Assembly (NCBI GenBank): GCA_024222295.1
Contig: JAAEPF010000002.1
Coordinates: 248,001-312,000, forward strand
DNA length: 64,000 nucleotides
DNA from: Actinomycetes bacterium
Lineage (GTDB): Bacteria; Actinomycetota; Acidimicrobiia; Acidimicrobiales; Microtrichaceae
Direction of reading: 5' to 3'
Shown here: piece after piece, positions 1-9,962 of the stretch
Position numbering within the stretch: the first letter of the stretch is position 1
Layout: every line of letters begins with the position of its first letter
Notes under the pieces: generated by a model
What the model saw: the letters and a program-made list of their open reading frames with translations, nothing else
What the model was told of the DNA's origin: nothing
Databases searched by the model: none
Position numbers and translations under genes: made by a program

Positions 1-437
1 TCGAGTTCGATGCCGTCGTCGACGGTGCGTAGCTGCATCACCCCGTCGGCGTCGATGCCGGGCAGCGGGGGGGCGATCCCGTTGGCTCCGGTGGCTATGA
101 CCAGTTCGTCCCAGGCCTCGGTGCGTTCGACGCCGGCTTGGAGATCGACGACGGTCACGGTACGAGCCGCGGTGTCTATGGCCGTCACCTCATGGTGCAC
201 ATGCACGTCGATGCCGCGTTCGCCGAACTGTTCGGGGGTGCGGGCCACCAGGCGATCCGCAGGCGAGATGATGCCTTCCACGAAGTAGGGGAGACCGCAC
301 GCGGCATAGGAGGTGCGGGGGCCCCGCTCGAACGCCACGATCTCCACGGAGTCGGCGTCCTTCATGCGACGGAGCTGTGAAGCAGCTGTCATTCCGGCGG
401 CATCGCCGCCTATGACCACGACCTTGCGGGTTGTCAT
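1..437 (-). CDS. NAD(P)/FAD-dependent pyridine nucleotide-disulfide oxidoreductase, CoA-disulfide-reductase-like (3' part beyond window)
   Basis: Read on the minus strand from the ATG at 437, the visible 145 residues open with an FAD-binding Rossmann segment (VVVIGGDAAGMTAA) and continue with SYAACGLPY around Cys47. That Cys sits where CoA-disulfide reductases and NADH oxidases of the same family carry their single redox cysteine. A second dinucleotide-fold element (ELVIATGA) follows near residue 112. The family transfers electrons from NAD(P)H to disulfides or oxygen in the cytosol; the actual substrate cannot be told. The start codon overlaps the stop of the upstream hydrolase gene (ATGA at 434-437), so the two are probably translationally coupled. 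The C-terminal part lies outside the window. Confidence 0.8.
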   Translation of the reverse strand, partial: MTTRKVVVIGGDAAGMTAASQLRRMKDADSVEIVAFERGPRTSYAACGLPYFVEGIISPADRLVARTPEQFGERGIDVHVHHEVTAIDTAARTVTVVDLQAGVERTEAWDELVIATGANGIAPPLPGIDADGVMQLRTVDDGIEL

Positions 438-1762
438 GCGTTCAGGAACCCGCGGGCATCCAGCTGTTCGTCCACGAACTTCTGGGCCTTGGTCGCCCAC
501 ATGAACCCGACATGATTGCCCGGGTACCAGCAGATGTCCGGCTGGTCCCAGTGTTCCCACAAGCGGCGTGCCTGGTCGGGCGGTGCCAGACGGTCGCCCA
601 TGCCCGCGTAGATGGCCCGGGCCGACCTGGGGGTGGCGACGCCCATGGACTCTGGGCACACGACCTGTAGAACCGAGGTGGCAGTGCCGTCCAGAACGTT
701 GTGCTCGATGGCGCGCATGTGCACGTGGTGTGGTGAGTGGTGCTTGAACATGTCGACGAAGTCGATGACCGGAATGCCGGCCAGCACCAGGTCGACCTCG
801 CGCTCGAATGCAGCGGTGAGCGCGGTCATGTAGCCCCCGAGTGATACTCCGGTGACACCCACCTTGGTGGGGTTCTGCTCGCGGACCCATGACAGGAGCC
901 GCCGGACGTCCCACACCGACTGCGACAGGCCGTGCACCGCGTGCATGAGGTCGAAGTTGAGGAACTGCTCCCCGCTGAGCGGGCTCGGGCGCCGGGAACC
1001 GTGTGCGGGCAGTGTGATCGCTGCGATGTTGATGCCGAGCTCGTCGTGGAGGTGCTTGGCGCGAAACGCCATCATGTCGACGAACGGTGTGCCCATGCCG
1101 AACCCGTGGATGCACACGAGCCAGGGTCGGGGCTTGTCCTTGTGGCGAAGCACCCAGGCCGACGCGGTGCGGTTGGCCTCGAATGAGTCCCACCGATCCC
1201 AGCCGGGCAACTCGGTCGGGGGCTCGTAGCCACTCGGCCACCAGATCCGTTCGTAGGCCCTGCCCATGGCCCAACCCTCACTGCTGGCCGGGTGGGTCAG
1301 CGGAGGCGGTTCGCGGTGGTAGGAGCGTGGGTCGTCGAGGTAGCCCTCGGCGGTGAGGCGTTCCCTGGCGAGCGCCAGCTCTGCGCCGACGCGCTGGTAG
1401 TCGCTGCGGCTGGGGAAGCGGTTGGGGCCAACTGCGAGCGCCATGACCGACTCGTCCATGGCCACCTGAGCGACAAGGCCCGGAGTCAGCCGGATGTAAG
1501 GGGTGCCGTCATCGTCCTCGGTCATCCGGGTCCGCATGGTCTCTGTCGCCCAACGGGCGGTCCGCGGCCCGACTGTGGTCAGCCGGGCGAGTGGTTGGCG
1601 GGCGAGGCGCTTCTCGATGCTCCTGAACGTGGAGGTGCTCCTAACGAGCAGGCCGAGTGGCGTCCACCACCGCGGGTCCTCGAGCTCCATTGCGGCTGCT
1701 TCGAACTCGGGCTCGGTGGGTCCGTCGGCGCTCCGAGTTCTCTCGGGCATCGTCGAGGTCAT
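434..1762 (-). CDS. alpha/beta hydrolase fold protein
   Basis: A 442-residue protein with an alpha/beta hydrolase core in its second half: oxyanion-hole region CIHGFGMG near 217-224, nucleophile elbow GVSLGGY with Ser307, and a C-terminal GNHVGF with the likely catalytic His417. The first 200 residues are a poorly typed extension, longer than in ordinary esterases; no signal peptide is visible, so the protein is probably cytosolic. The start is supported by GGGAGG four bases upstream of the ATG. It overlaps the following flavoprotein gene by four bases. The substrate is unknown; esterase or lipase activity is an inference from the fold alone. Confidence 0.75.
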   Translation of the reverse strand: MTSTMPERTRSADGPTEPEFEAAAMELEDPRWWTPLGLLVRSTSTFRSIEKRLARQPLARLTTVGPRTARWATETMRTRMTEDDDGTPYIRLTPGLVAQVAMDESVMALAVGPNRFPSRSDYQRVGAELALARERLTAEGYLDDPRSYHREPPPLTHPASSEGWAMGRAYERIWWPSGYEPPTELPGWDRWDSFEANRTASAWVLRHKDKPRPWLVCIHGFGMGTPFVDMMAFRAKHLHDELGINIAAITLPAHGSRRPSPLSGEQFLNFDLMHAVHGLSQSVWDVRRLLSWVREQNPTKVGVTGVSLGGYMTALTAAFEREVDLVLAGIPVIDFVDMFKHHSPHHVHMRAIEHNVLDGTATSVLQVVCPESMGVATPRSARAIYAGMGDRLAPPDQARRLWEHWDQPDICWYPGNHVGFMWATKAQKFVDEQLDARGFLNA

Positions 1763-1943
1763 AACGCCTCCCAGCGGTCAGGTGGCCTCTGCGCTCATGC
1801 AGCGTAGTTGTGGTTGCGGGGCGAAGTGACGGAGGGGCTGCATCGCGCATGTTGGCGAAACCCTGCGGAACCGGATGATTCTCCTGTACCGCCCAATCCG
1901 CATCAGAGCAGTCCTGGTATCGGGCTGGGGCGCCGCGCCTCGG

Positions 1944-1949
1944 TAGCCT
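1944..1949 (+). promoter_or_regulatory. Candidate -10 of leaderless sua5
   Basis: TAGCCT ends eight bases before the ATG at 1958, and no Shine-Dalgarno sequence is visible. Confidence 0.45.
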
Positions 1950-1957
1950 GCGCCTCG

Positions 1958-3022
1958 ATGGGCAACCCGCCGGCCGGCCAGGAATCGGTCACGACACAGG
2001 TGGTCGAAGCCGACGACCGTGGCATCGACAGATGCGCACGCGCTCTGGCGGTCGGGGAACTCGTGGCGTTCGCCACGGAGACCGTCTACGGGCTGGGAGC
2101 CGATGCCCGCTCCCCGGCGGCCGTGCGGGCGGTCTACGAGGCCAAGCAGCGTCCCTTCGCCGACCCGCTCATCGTGCACGTGGCCGACGCTGACGATGCC
2201 GGCGGACTGGGCGACCTGGATCACGCCGACGGGGTGGCCAGGCGCCTCGTGGAGGCTTTCTGGCCCGGCCCCCTCACCGTTGTGGTGCCTCGCCACGGGG
2301 GCTTGGCCCCAGAGGTGTCCGGCACCGGCACAGTCGGACTGCGGTGCCCCGCGCATCCTGACGCGCGTGATCTGATCAGGCGCTCCGGGGTGCCCGTGGC
2401 AGCTCCCTCGGCAAACAGGTTCGGCCGGGTGAGCCCCACTGACGCACACCACGTGCTGGAGGAACTCGGCGGGCGCATTCGCTGGATACTGGACTCCGGG
2501 CCGACGCCGCTCGGCGTCGAGTCCACAGTGCTGCGCTGCACCGGTGATGGCGCAACCCTGCTGCGCCCCGGTGGCGTGACCGTCGAGGACATCACCGAGG
2601 TGCTCGGTGATGGCGTGCTCGGGGTACCACCCGGCGCGCTCGTCGCCCCATCCGGGGTGCCCGCTCAGAGCCCGGGCACCTCGTTGTCGCACTACGCGCC
2701 GGGGGTGCCGTTGGTGCTCACCGACGCAGGTGAACGCGTCGCAGACGACCTGGCCGATGCGCTCGCCTCGGGTGGCATGCGCGTGGCGAGGCTGCGGCTG
2801 CCGACAGGCGACGCAGCGGCAAGGGAGCTGTATGGCGCCCTGCGGGCGCTCGACGAGCCCGGCGGCGTTGATGCACCCGATGTCGCCGTGACCTCGACCG
2901 TGGACCCTGCGGGGCTCGGCCGTGCGGTCAACGACAGGTTGTTCCGCGCAGCGCACGGCCACATCGCCACGGACGCAACCGAGGGGTCACTCGCGTCGAT
3001 CCGGCTCCGCGTCGGTGCCTGA
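1958..3022 (+). CDS. sua5: L-threonylcarbamoyladenylate synthase, Sua5 type
   Basis: Makes threonylcarbamoyl-AMP from threonine, bicarbonate and ATP, the first step of the t6A37 modification of ANN-decoding tRNAs. The YrdC-like domain covers roughly residues 20-205, with the ATP/substrate-site signatures AKQRPFADPL and APSANRFGRVSPT. The C-terminal Sua5 domain is present, marked by SPGTSLSHYAPG, so this is the long two-domain form (354 residues) rather than short TsaC. I start at the ATG 1958 because the family homology begins shortly after it and a TANNNT hexamer lies just upstream; an open frame extends further 5' without recognisable sequence. Divergent from the hydrolase gene. Confidence 0.9.
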   Translation: MGNPPAGQESVTTQVVEADDRGIDRCARALAVGELVAFATETVYGLGADARSPAAVRAVYEAKQRPFADPLIVHVADADDAGGLGDLDHADGVARRLVEAFWPGPLTVVVPRHGGLAPEVSGTGTVGLRCPAHPDARDLIRRSGVPVAAPSANRFGRVSPTDAHHVLEELGGRIRWILDSGPTPLGVESTVLRCTGDGATLLRPGGVTVEDITEVLGDGVLGVPPGALVAPSGVPAQSPGTSLSHYAPGVPLVLTDAGERVADDLADALASGGMRVARLRLPTGDAAARELYGALRALDEPGGVDAPDVAVTSTVDPAGLGRAVNDRLFRAAHGHIATDATEGSLASIRLRVGA

Positions 3023-3157
3023 GCGGGTCCCCGTCGGTGTCGCCACCGGCGACGGGAGGTTTCGGCGCAGCGGGGAGCGCTTGTACCATTTCTGCTCCGG
3101 GGGTTTCCCAGGCCGCCCGGCCCCGTGCGCCGCCCGGGGGCGACCCAGGGGCATCGA

Positions 3158-4120
3158 TTGACCGAACAGGACACGCGCGAGCGCGGCTCGAGCAGCGAAC
3201 CGCCGAGCACGTCGTTGGTGCGCGGGCTGGTCAAGGAAGCCAGGCCGAAGCAGTGGGCCAAGAACGTGCTGGTGTTCGTTGCCCCGGCTGCCGCAGGCCA
3301 GCTCAACCCGCTGGACGGGATGTACCCGCTCCGGCTGGCGGTGCTCTCCTTCGTGGCCTTCTGCATGGTCTCCTCGGCCACCTACATGGTCAACGACATC
3401 CTCGATGTCGAGTCGGACCGCGCCCATCCGAAGAAGCGACACCGACCGATCGCAGCAGGAGTGGTGCCCGTGCCGACAGCGGCGGTGGTCGCGGCGGTGC
3501 TGTTCGTGGGCGGCGTGGCCATCGCGTTGTTCAACCGCGGCTTCGGCGGGTCGCCCAACTGGGCGCTCGCCGGGGTGGTTGCCGGCTACGCGGTGCTCAC
3601 CACCCTGTACTCGTTCTGGCTCAAGAAGATCGCCGTCATCGACCTCGTGGTCCTGTCTGCCGGCTTCATCCTCCGGTTGCTCGGCGGCGCCTATGCGACC
3701 GGTGTCGACGTGTCGGACTGGTTCCTGGTGATCTCGCTGTTCGGCTCGCTGTTCATCGCCGCGGCCAAACGCCACGCCGAGGCAGAGGAACTGGGCGACC
3801 AGGCTTCGATCCTTCGCCCCACGCTCGGCGAGTACAGCATCGAGTACCTGGGCTTCGCCCGTTCTGTGGCTGCTGCGGGAACGATCATCAGCTACTGCCT
3901 GTGGGCGGTCGAGGCCGGATCCGAGGGAGCTGCCGCGGCGGTGTCGACCCCGTGGGCGCAGTTGTCCATAGTGCCGATGCTCATAGCCGTGCTGCGCTAC
4001 GCACTCCTGGTCGACCAGGGCAAGGGCTCGGCCCCTGAGGACGTGATCCTGCACGACCGACAGATGCAGCTGATGGGCGTGTTGCTCGTCCTGTGCATCT
4101 TCGTGGGGGTCTACCTGTGA
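3158..4120 (+). CDS. ubiA: Decaprenyl-phosphate phosphoribosyltransferase (UbiA superfamily)
   Basis: Predicted to transfer 5-phosphoribose from PRPP to decaprenyl phosphate in the membrane, the committing step to decaprenylphosphoryl arabinose. It is a polytopic UbiA-superfamily protein with the family's Asp-rich substrate motif NDILDVESD and the second polar loop (FIAAAKRHAEAEEL). It resembles M. tuberculosis Rv3806c in order and partner: the next gene is dprE1, overlapping by four bases. I prefer the TTG at 3158 because AGGGG lies six bases upstream; a GTG at 3125 would give 331 residues, longer than the roughly 300-residue mycobacterial enzyme. The first part of the protein, before KEARPKQWAKN, is poorly conserved. 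Confidence 0.85.
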   Translation: MTEQDTRERGSSSEPPSTSLVRGLVKEARPKQWAKNVLVFVAPAAAGQLNPLDGMYPLRLAVLSFVAFCMVSSATYMVNDILDVESDRAHPKKRHRPIAAGVVPVPTAAVVAAVLFVGGVAIALFNRGFGGSPNWALAGVVAGYAVLTTLYSFWLKKIAVIDLVVLSAGFILRLLGGAYATGVDVSDWFLVISLFGSLFIAAAKRHAEAEELGDQASILRPTLGEYSIEYLGFARSVAAAGTIISYCLWAVEAGSEGAAAAVSTPWAQLSIVPMLIAVLRYALLVDQGKGSAPEDVILHDRQMQLMGVLLVLCIFVGVYL

Positions 4121-5511
4121 GCGCGGCGACCGACGGTACCCGCACGGGCGGCCTGCTGCCGGTGGAGCACCGCCTGCTCTACGGGTGGGGGCGCACGGCG
4201 CCCACCGGAGCCGACGTGGTGGCACCGCGAAGCGACGACGAGTTCGAGGCTGCGCTCGAGCGCAGCGACGACCGCGGCCTGCTGGCCCGCGGCCTCGGGC
4301 GTAGCTACGGCGATTGTGCCCAGAACGCCGGCGGCACGGTGATCGACGGCCCGGCAAGCGCCGCCATCACCGACATCGACCTGGAGGCCGGGCTCGTCAC
4401 CGCGACGGCGGGCACGAGCCTCGACACCCTCATGCGCACGATGGTCCCACTGGGGTTCTTCGTACCTGTCACCCCCGGCACGAGGATGGTGACCATCGGG
4501 GGAGCGATCGCGGCCGACATTCACGGCAAGAACCACCACCACGCGGGATCGTGGTGCAACCACGTTGTGTCGATGCGGTTGCTCGATGGCACCGGCACCA
4601 TCCACGAGGTCACCCCCGGCGGCGACCCCGAGGTGTTCTGGGCGACGGCGGGCGGCATGGGCCTCACCGGGGCCGTGCTGGATGCCACGATCGCGATGAA
4701 GCCGATCGAGTCCAGCCTACTCAGCGTCGACACCGACCGGGCCCCCGACCTCGACTCGGTGATGGCCCTGATGGTCGACGGTGACGACGACTACGACTAC
4801 TCGGTGGCGTGGATAGACCTGATCGCCGGCGGGTCGTCCATGGGCCGCTCGGTGCTCGACCGGGGTCGGTTCGCAACCCGCGACGAGGTCGTTGCAGCAG
4901 GGGTCGCGGACCCGCTCGAGTTCAGCACCTCGCAGTTGCCGTCACCGCCGGACCTCGTGCCGTCGGGCCTGCTCAACAAGGCCAGCATCATGGCGTTCAA
5001 CGAGCTCTGGTTCCGCAAGGCGCCGTCCAGCCGTGTTGGCAACCTCCAGAGCATCGAGAAGTTCTTCCACCCACTCGACATGATGAGCGACTGGAACCGC
5101 ATCTACGGCAAGCGCGGATTCCTGCAGTGGCAGTTCGTGGTGCCCGACGAAGCCCACGAAGTCGTGCGGCGCTCCGTGGAGCGGCTCTCGGGTGAGGGCA
5201 TCTCCTCGTTCCTCGCGGTGCTGAAGCGAATGGGCCCCGGAAATGATGGCCACCTGAGCTTCCCGATCAAGGGCTGGACCCTCGCGCTCGACATCCCCGT
5301 CACCGCCGGACTCGACGTACTTCTCGACGAGCTCGACGAGATGGTCGTTGCCGCGGGCGGCCGGATTTACCTCGCGAAGGACAGCAGGGTCAGCGCCGAG
5401 CTGATGCCCGCCATGTACCCGCGACTCGACGAGTGGCGCGAGGTCCGTGCGAAGCTCGACCCGCAGGGCCGGTTCCGCAGCGACCTGGGTCGCCGGCTCG
5501 GCTTGCTCTAG
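4117..5511 (+). CDS. dprE1: Decaprenylphosphoryl-beta-D-ribose oxidase DprE1
   Basis: FAD enzyme that oxidises decaprenylphosphoryl ribose at C2', one half of the epimerisation giving the arabinose donor for wall polysaccharide. It has 464 residues (461 in M. tuberculosis) with the FAD segment ARGLGRSYGD, the ADIHGKNHH motif (His136 matching H132), and KDSR containing Lys421 (matching catalytic K418). The position corresponding to Cys387, which benzothiazinones modify, is Ala390 in GWTLALDIP. The GTG start at 4117 overlaps the stop of ubiA (GTGA). No SDR partner DprE2 is nearby. The stop codon shares CTAG (5508-5511) with the convergent lipoprotein gene. Confidence 0.92.
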   Translation: MSAATDGTRTGGLLPVEHRLLYGWGRTAPTGADVVAPRSDDEFEAALERSDDRGLLARGLGRSYGDCAQNAGGTVIDGPASAAITDIDLEAGLVTATAGTSLDTLMRTMVPLGFFVPVTPGTRMVTIGGAIAADIHGKNHHHAGSWCNHVVSMRLLDGTGTIHEVTPGGDPEVFWATAGGMGLTGAVLDATIAMKPIESSLLSVDTDRAPDLDSVMALMVDGDDDYDYSVAWIDLIAGGSSMGRSVLDRGRFATRDEVVAAGVADPLEFSTSQLPSPPDLVPSGLLNKASIMAFNELWFRKAPSSRVGNLQSIEKFFHPLDMMSDWNRIYGKRGFLQWQFVVPDEAHEVVRRSVERLSGEGISSFLAVLKRMGPGNDGHLSFPIKGWTLALDIPVTAGLDVLLDELDEMVVAAGGRIYLAKDSRVSAELMPAMYPRLDEWREVRAKLDPQGRFRSDLGRRLGLL

Positions 5512-7010
5512 CCGCCTACCTCGGCCTTGTAGGTGTCGAGCGCGGCCTGGAACTGCGTGTTTGCCGCGTCGAAGGTCTCGTCTATCGGAGTGCCGCCGAT
5601 GAGCGAGGTCTCCAGCGCGTTTCGGACCTCGCTGCGGAACTCCTTGTAGGGGCCGATCACCGGACCCGGGAAGTCCGGGTTGACCTTCTGCAAGCTCTCG
5701 AACGCAGTGGCCAGCCACTCGCCGGGCAGGGTGTCGGTGAAGTAGGCCTGCAGCTCGGGGCTTTCGGCTGCGCCGGAGAACACCGGCAGGTAGGAGCCCT
5801 GAAGCGTCCACAGGACCTGGTTGTCGGTCTGGTTGACCCACTTCATGTAGTCCCACGCGGCAGCTACCTGCTCGGGGGAGCGGCCGACGCCCACGATGTA
5901 CCAGGCGTTGCCGCCGACCTGGCCGCTGCCGACCTTCTCGAAGCCCGGCAGCTGCCCGACACCGATCTCGAGGTCCGGGATCTGGGCGCCGGAGAAATCG
6001 CCGCCGGTGTCGATGTCGTCGGCTTCGACCGTGCCGGTGATCAGGGCGTCGACGGTGGTCGCAGCGGTGGAGGTCTCGATGAGCATCGACGACGCCTGGT
6101 TGGCCACGGCCAGGTAGGCGTCGATGGTCTGGGAGTAGGCCTTGGTCTGCTGCAGGCCTTCGTTGCTCATCTCCTCCATCCACGTGGTCCACTCGGCGGT
6201 GGACTCGTTGAGGAGCTCGGAGGTGTCGGCGAGGCCCTCGCGGCCGTTGTCCATGTTGACGAGGGCATCACCGGCGTTGGTGGAGAGGTGCTCGAGCCAC
6301 CACGCGTCCGCTCGGTAGACGAACGGGAAGCTGTCGGGCCGCACGGCCTTGATCGCCTCGGCGGCCGACTTGATCTCGGCCAGGGTCTGCGGGGGCGACT
6401 CGGGGTCGAGGCCGGCCTCGGTGAAGTGAGACTTGTTGTAGTAGATCACCGGCGTCGACACGCCGAACGATGCCGGCCACTGCACTCCCTGCACCGAGTA
6501 GCCCTCCTTGACCGCGGGCATGAGCTGGTCGTACACCTCCCCGGCGTCGGGGTCGGCCTCGATGCATGCGGCTGCGGGAATGGCCGACTGGGAGTCGATC
6601 ATGAACTGTGTGTTGGTGTCTTCCGCCAGCAGGATGCCGGGCAGGTTCGCCGGGTCGCGCAGGGAGTCGGTGTACTTCTTCTGCTGCTCCTCGTAGGTGC
6701 CCTGGGACTCGACCCGAACCGTCACGCGGTCCTGTTCGGCGTTGTACTTCTCCGCGAGGTCGTCGAGGGTCTGTGCAGCCAGGCCGGTGATGCCGTGCCA
6801 CAGCACGACCTCGACGGGGCCGTCGGCGCCATCCAGCGCATCGACGGGGCACAGCGATGCATCGACTGCGCTCTCGCTGCCGTCGCCACCGTTGTCACCC
6901 CCCGACTTCTCGTCATCGGATCCGCCGCTGCAGGCGGAGCCGACCATCACCAGGGATGCGGTGACGGCGGCGATGCGGATCGCGAGGGTGCGGCTGGGGG
7001 AGGTGCTCAT
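5508..7010 (-). CDS. ABC importer substrate-binding lipoprotein, carbohydrate/glycerol-3-phosphate (UgpB-like) family
   Basis: A 500-residue extracellular solute-binding protein of the family that includes UgpB. It starts with a lipoprotein signal peptide ending in VGSAC (Cys about residue 27), followed by a Gly/Ser/Asp-rich linker and the solute-binding fold (WHGITG near the start, NAWYIVGVG and WDYMKWV later). The internal ATG at 7010 is chosen because the signal peptide begins there. It is the last gene of a four-gene minus-strand importer operon, 49 bases after the permease. Glycerol phosphodiesters or sugars are plausible ligands from the family, but the specificity cannot be read. Confidence 0.85.
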   Translation of the reverse strand: MSTSPSRTLAIRIAAVTASLVMVGSACSGGSDDEKSGGDNGGDGSESAVDASLCPVDALDGADGPVEVVLWHGITGLAAQTLDDLAEKYNAEQDRVTVRVESQGTYEEQQKKYTDSLRDPANLPGILLAEDTNTQFMIDSQSAIPAAACIEADPDAGEVYDQLMPAVKEGYSVQGVQWPASFGVSTPVIYYNKSHFTEAGLDPESPPQTLAEIKSAAEAIKAVRPDSFPFVYRADAWWLEHLSTNAGDALVNMDNGREGLADTSELLNESTAEWTTWMEEMSNEGLQQTKAYSQTIDAYLAVANQASSMLIETSTAATTVDALITGTVEADDIDTGGDFSGAQIPDLEIGVGQLPGFEKVGSGQVGGNAWYIVGVGRSPEQVAAAWDYMKWVNQTDNQVLWTLQGSYLPVFSGAAESPELQAYFTDTLPGEWLATAFESLQKVNPDFPGPVIGPYKEFRSEVRNALETSLIGGTPIDETFDAANTQFQAALDTYKAEVGG

Positions 7011-7059
7011 TGGTTGACCCCGGTCGGGTAGTGGGACGGATGGGTTGGGCTGGGGCTGC

Positions 7060-7944
7060 TCAGCCCTTGACCGCGCCGGCGGTAAGGCCACGAACCATCT
7101 GGCGCTGGAAGAAGATGAGTAGGGCTACGAGCGGTAGTGCAGCAATTATTGCACCTGCGAACGCAACATTGAGTTGGTCGACACGCTCCGTGGTGAGCGT
7201 ACGCAGCGCGATCTGCGCGGTCTGCCAACTGCTGGTGTCGGTGGCGTTGCGTGGCCACACGTACTGGTTCCAGGCGCTGAGGAACGAGATCACGAGGAAG
7301 GATCCTATGACCGGCTTGGCGAGGGGTACCGCGACCCTGAACAGGAAGCCGAGGTGTCCGAACCCGTCGAGGGTCGCCGCGTCGCGCAGGTCGCGCGGAA
7401 TGCCCATGAACCCCTGGCGGATCAGGAAGATCCCGAGTGCCGTGGCCAGGAACGGGAACGTGAGTCCGGGCACCGAGTTGAGCCATTCGAGCTCGCGGAT
7501 CGTGCGCACGTTGGCGATGAGCGTGACCTCGATCGGCAACAGCAATGTGCCGATCACCAGCGCGAACAGGGTGCGCTTGAACGGGAAGTCCAGGAACGCG
7601 AACGAGTAGGCCGCCAGCACCGAGGTGAGGAACTGGGCGCCCACGATCACCAGCGTCATCACGGCGCTGATTGCCATGGCCCTCGCCAGCCCGGCGTCGG
7701 ACCAGGCCCTGGAGAACACGTCCCACTCGGGATTGACGAAGGTGAGCGGTTGGCCTTCGGCGATGTAGGCGAGCGGAGCCGAGATGGCGCGCAGGATCAG
7801 CATGTAGATCGGGAAAAGGATCACCACCGACAACGCGGTGAGCACCACGTACCAGCCGACCTTCGGCCAGACGCGCGGTCGGCTCGGACCGTCGCCGGGC
7901 TCGACCTGTGGCTCCGTGGAGCTTGCGGGCGCCTCAGTCGCCAT
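7060..7944 (-). CDS. ABC importer permease, MalG/UgpE type
   Basis: Inner-membrane permease of 294 residues with about six transmembrane helices and the EAA loop that docks the ATPase (DAATLDGFGHLGFLFRVAVP). It overlaps the upstream permease gene by 11 bases, so they are cotranscribed and coupled. The protein pairs with the UgpA-like permease to make the translocation channel for the substrate delivered by the lipoprotein. The start ATG at 7944 is followed by a short polar N-terminal tail and then the first helix (VGWYVVLTALSVVILFPIYM). Confidence 0.88.
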   Translation of the reverse strand: MATEAPASSTEPQVEPGDGPSRPRVWPKVGWYVVLTALSVVILFPIYMLILRAISAPLAYIAEGQPLTFVNPEWDVFSRAWSDAGLARAMAISAVMTLVIVGAQFLTSVLAAYSFAFLDFPFKRTLFALVIGTLLLPIEVTLIANVRTIRELEWLNSVPGLTFPFLATALGIFLIRQGFMGIPRDLRDAATLDGFGHLGFLFRVAVPLAKPVIGSFLVISFLSAWNQYVWPRNATDTSSWQTAQIALRTLTTERVDQLNVAFAGAIIAALPLVALLIFFQRQMVRGLTAGAVKG

Positions 7945-8835
7945 AGTGCACCCGCCTCGAGAGCATTCCGTACTGGGCCGCTGCCACCGCCGCGGTCAAC
8001 ACGAACAGCCCCAGGGACATCGACGCCTTGACTCCGGTCGGTCGAATGCCGGTGGGATCCGCGATCTTGAACAGCAGCGTCTGGGTCGACGTGCCGGGCC
8101 CGCCATTGGTGAGTAGTTCAACCTGTGCGTAGGCCTGCAGCGCGAAGACCACCAGCACCACCGCGAGGAACAACAGCGACGGGCTGATGAGCGGCACCGT
8201 GATGCGAAAGAAGTGCCGCACAGCGCCATAGCCGTCGAGGGTCGCCGCCTCTTCCAGTTCGGCGGGCACCGCCTGCAGGGCCGCCAGCACGATGATGAAC
8301 GTGAGACCCAGGTTGCCCCAGACCGACGACAACGACACCGAGAACAGCGCTGTGTCAGGGTTCTGCAGGCTCAGCCAGGACACTTCGCGGAAGTAGCCGA
8401 CCTCCGGGTTGACCAGCGTGAAGAACACCACCGAGGCGACCGCCACGGAGGTGGCCACCGTGGAGGAGAACACGGTCTGGTAGAAGCGGATGCCGCGGAG
8501 CTTGCGGTTGGCCGCCACCGCCAGCAGCATCCCGAGCAGGATGCCCAGGGGAACCGTGTAGAGCATGTAGAGCCCCGAATGGGTGACTCCCTCGATGAAG
8601 TCGCTGCCGGTGAGTGTGTCGGTTATCTGGCTGGGGCCAACCCATGTCGGGTCGCCCCTGCCGAAACGGTTCTCACGGTGCAGCGCCATGTCGAACAGGC
8701 GGTACAGCGGGTAGTAGGCGAACACGCCGAACACAGCCAGAGCCGGCAGCAGGAAGGCCCAGCCCAGGAGGCCGTCCTTGATGCGTTGCGCGGTGGTGCG
8801 GGTGGGGCCGCGCCGGGCGGACTCGACCGTGTGGG

Positions 8836-8839
<4 letters not shown>
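7934..8839 (-). CDS. ABC importer permease, MalF/UgpA type
   Basis: Second channel subunit, 301 residues, with about six transmembrane helices and an EAA loop (EEAATLDGYGAVRHFFRITVP). The GTG start at 8839 overlaps the ATPase stop codon (GTGA, 8836-8839). Its length and the sequence NGGPGTSTQTLL near the C-terminal loop are normal for sugar/glycerol-phosphate importers of the CUT1 class. Confidence 0.88.
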
Positions 8840-9921
<1,082 letters not shown>

Positions 9922-9962
9922 TGGTCCTCCGTCGGTTGGATCGCGACCCAGCGCGATCGCGC

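Noticed and set aside
1778-2962. Long minus-strand open frame opposite sua5
   Set aside because: A high-GC mirror frame: its Arg/His/Gly-rich sequence has no domain, while sua5 signatures are perfect on the other strand. The same applies to the long frames opposite ubiA, metG, gpsA and mca.
3039-3053. GTCGCC-ACC-GGCGAC hairpin after sua5
   Set aside because: Only a 6-base stem without T tract; too weak to call a terminator.
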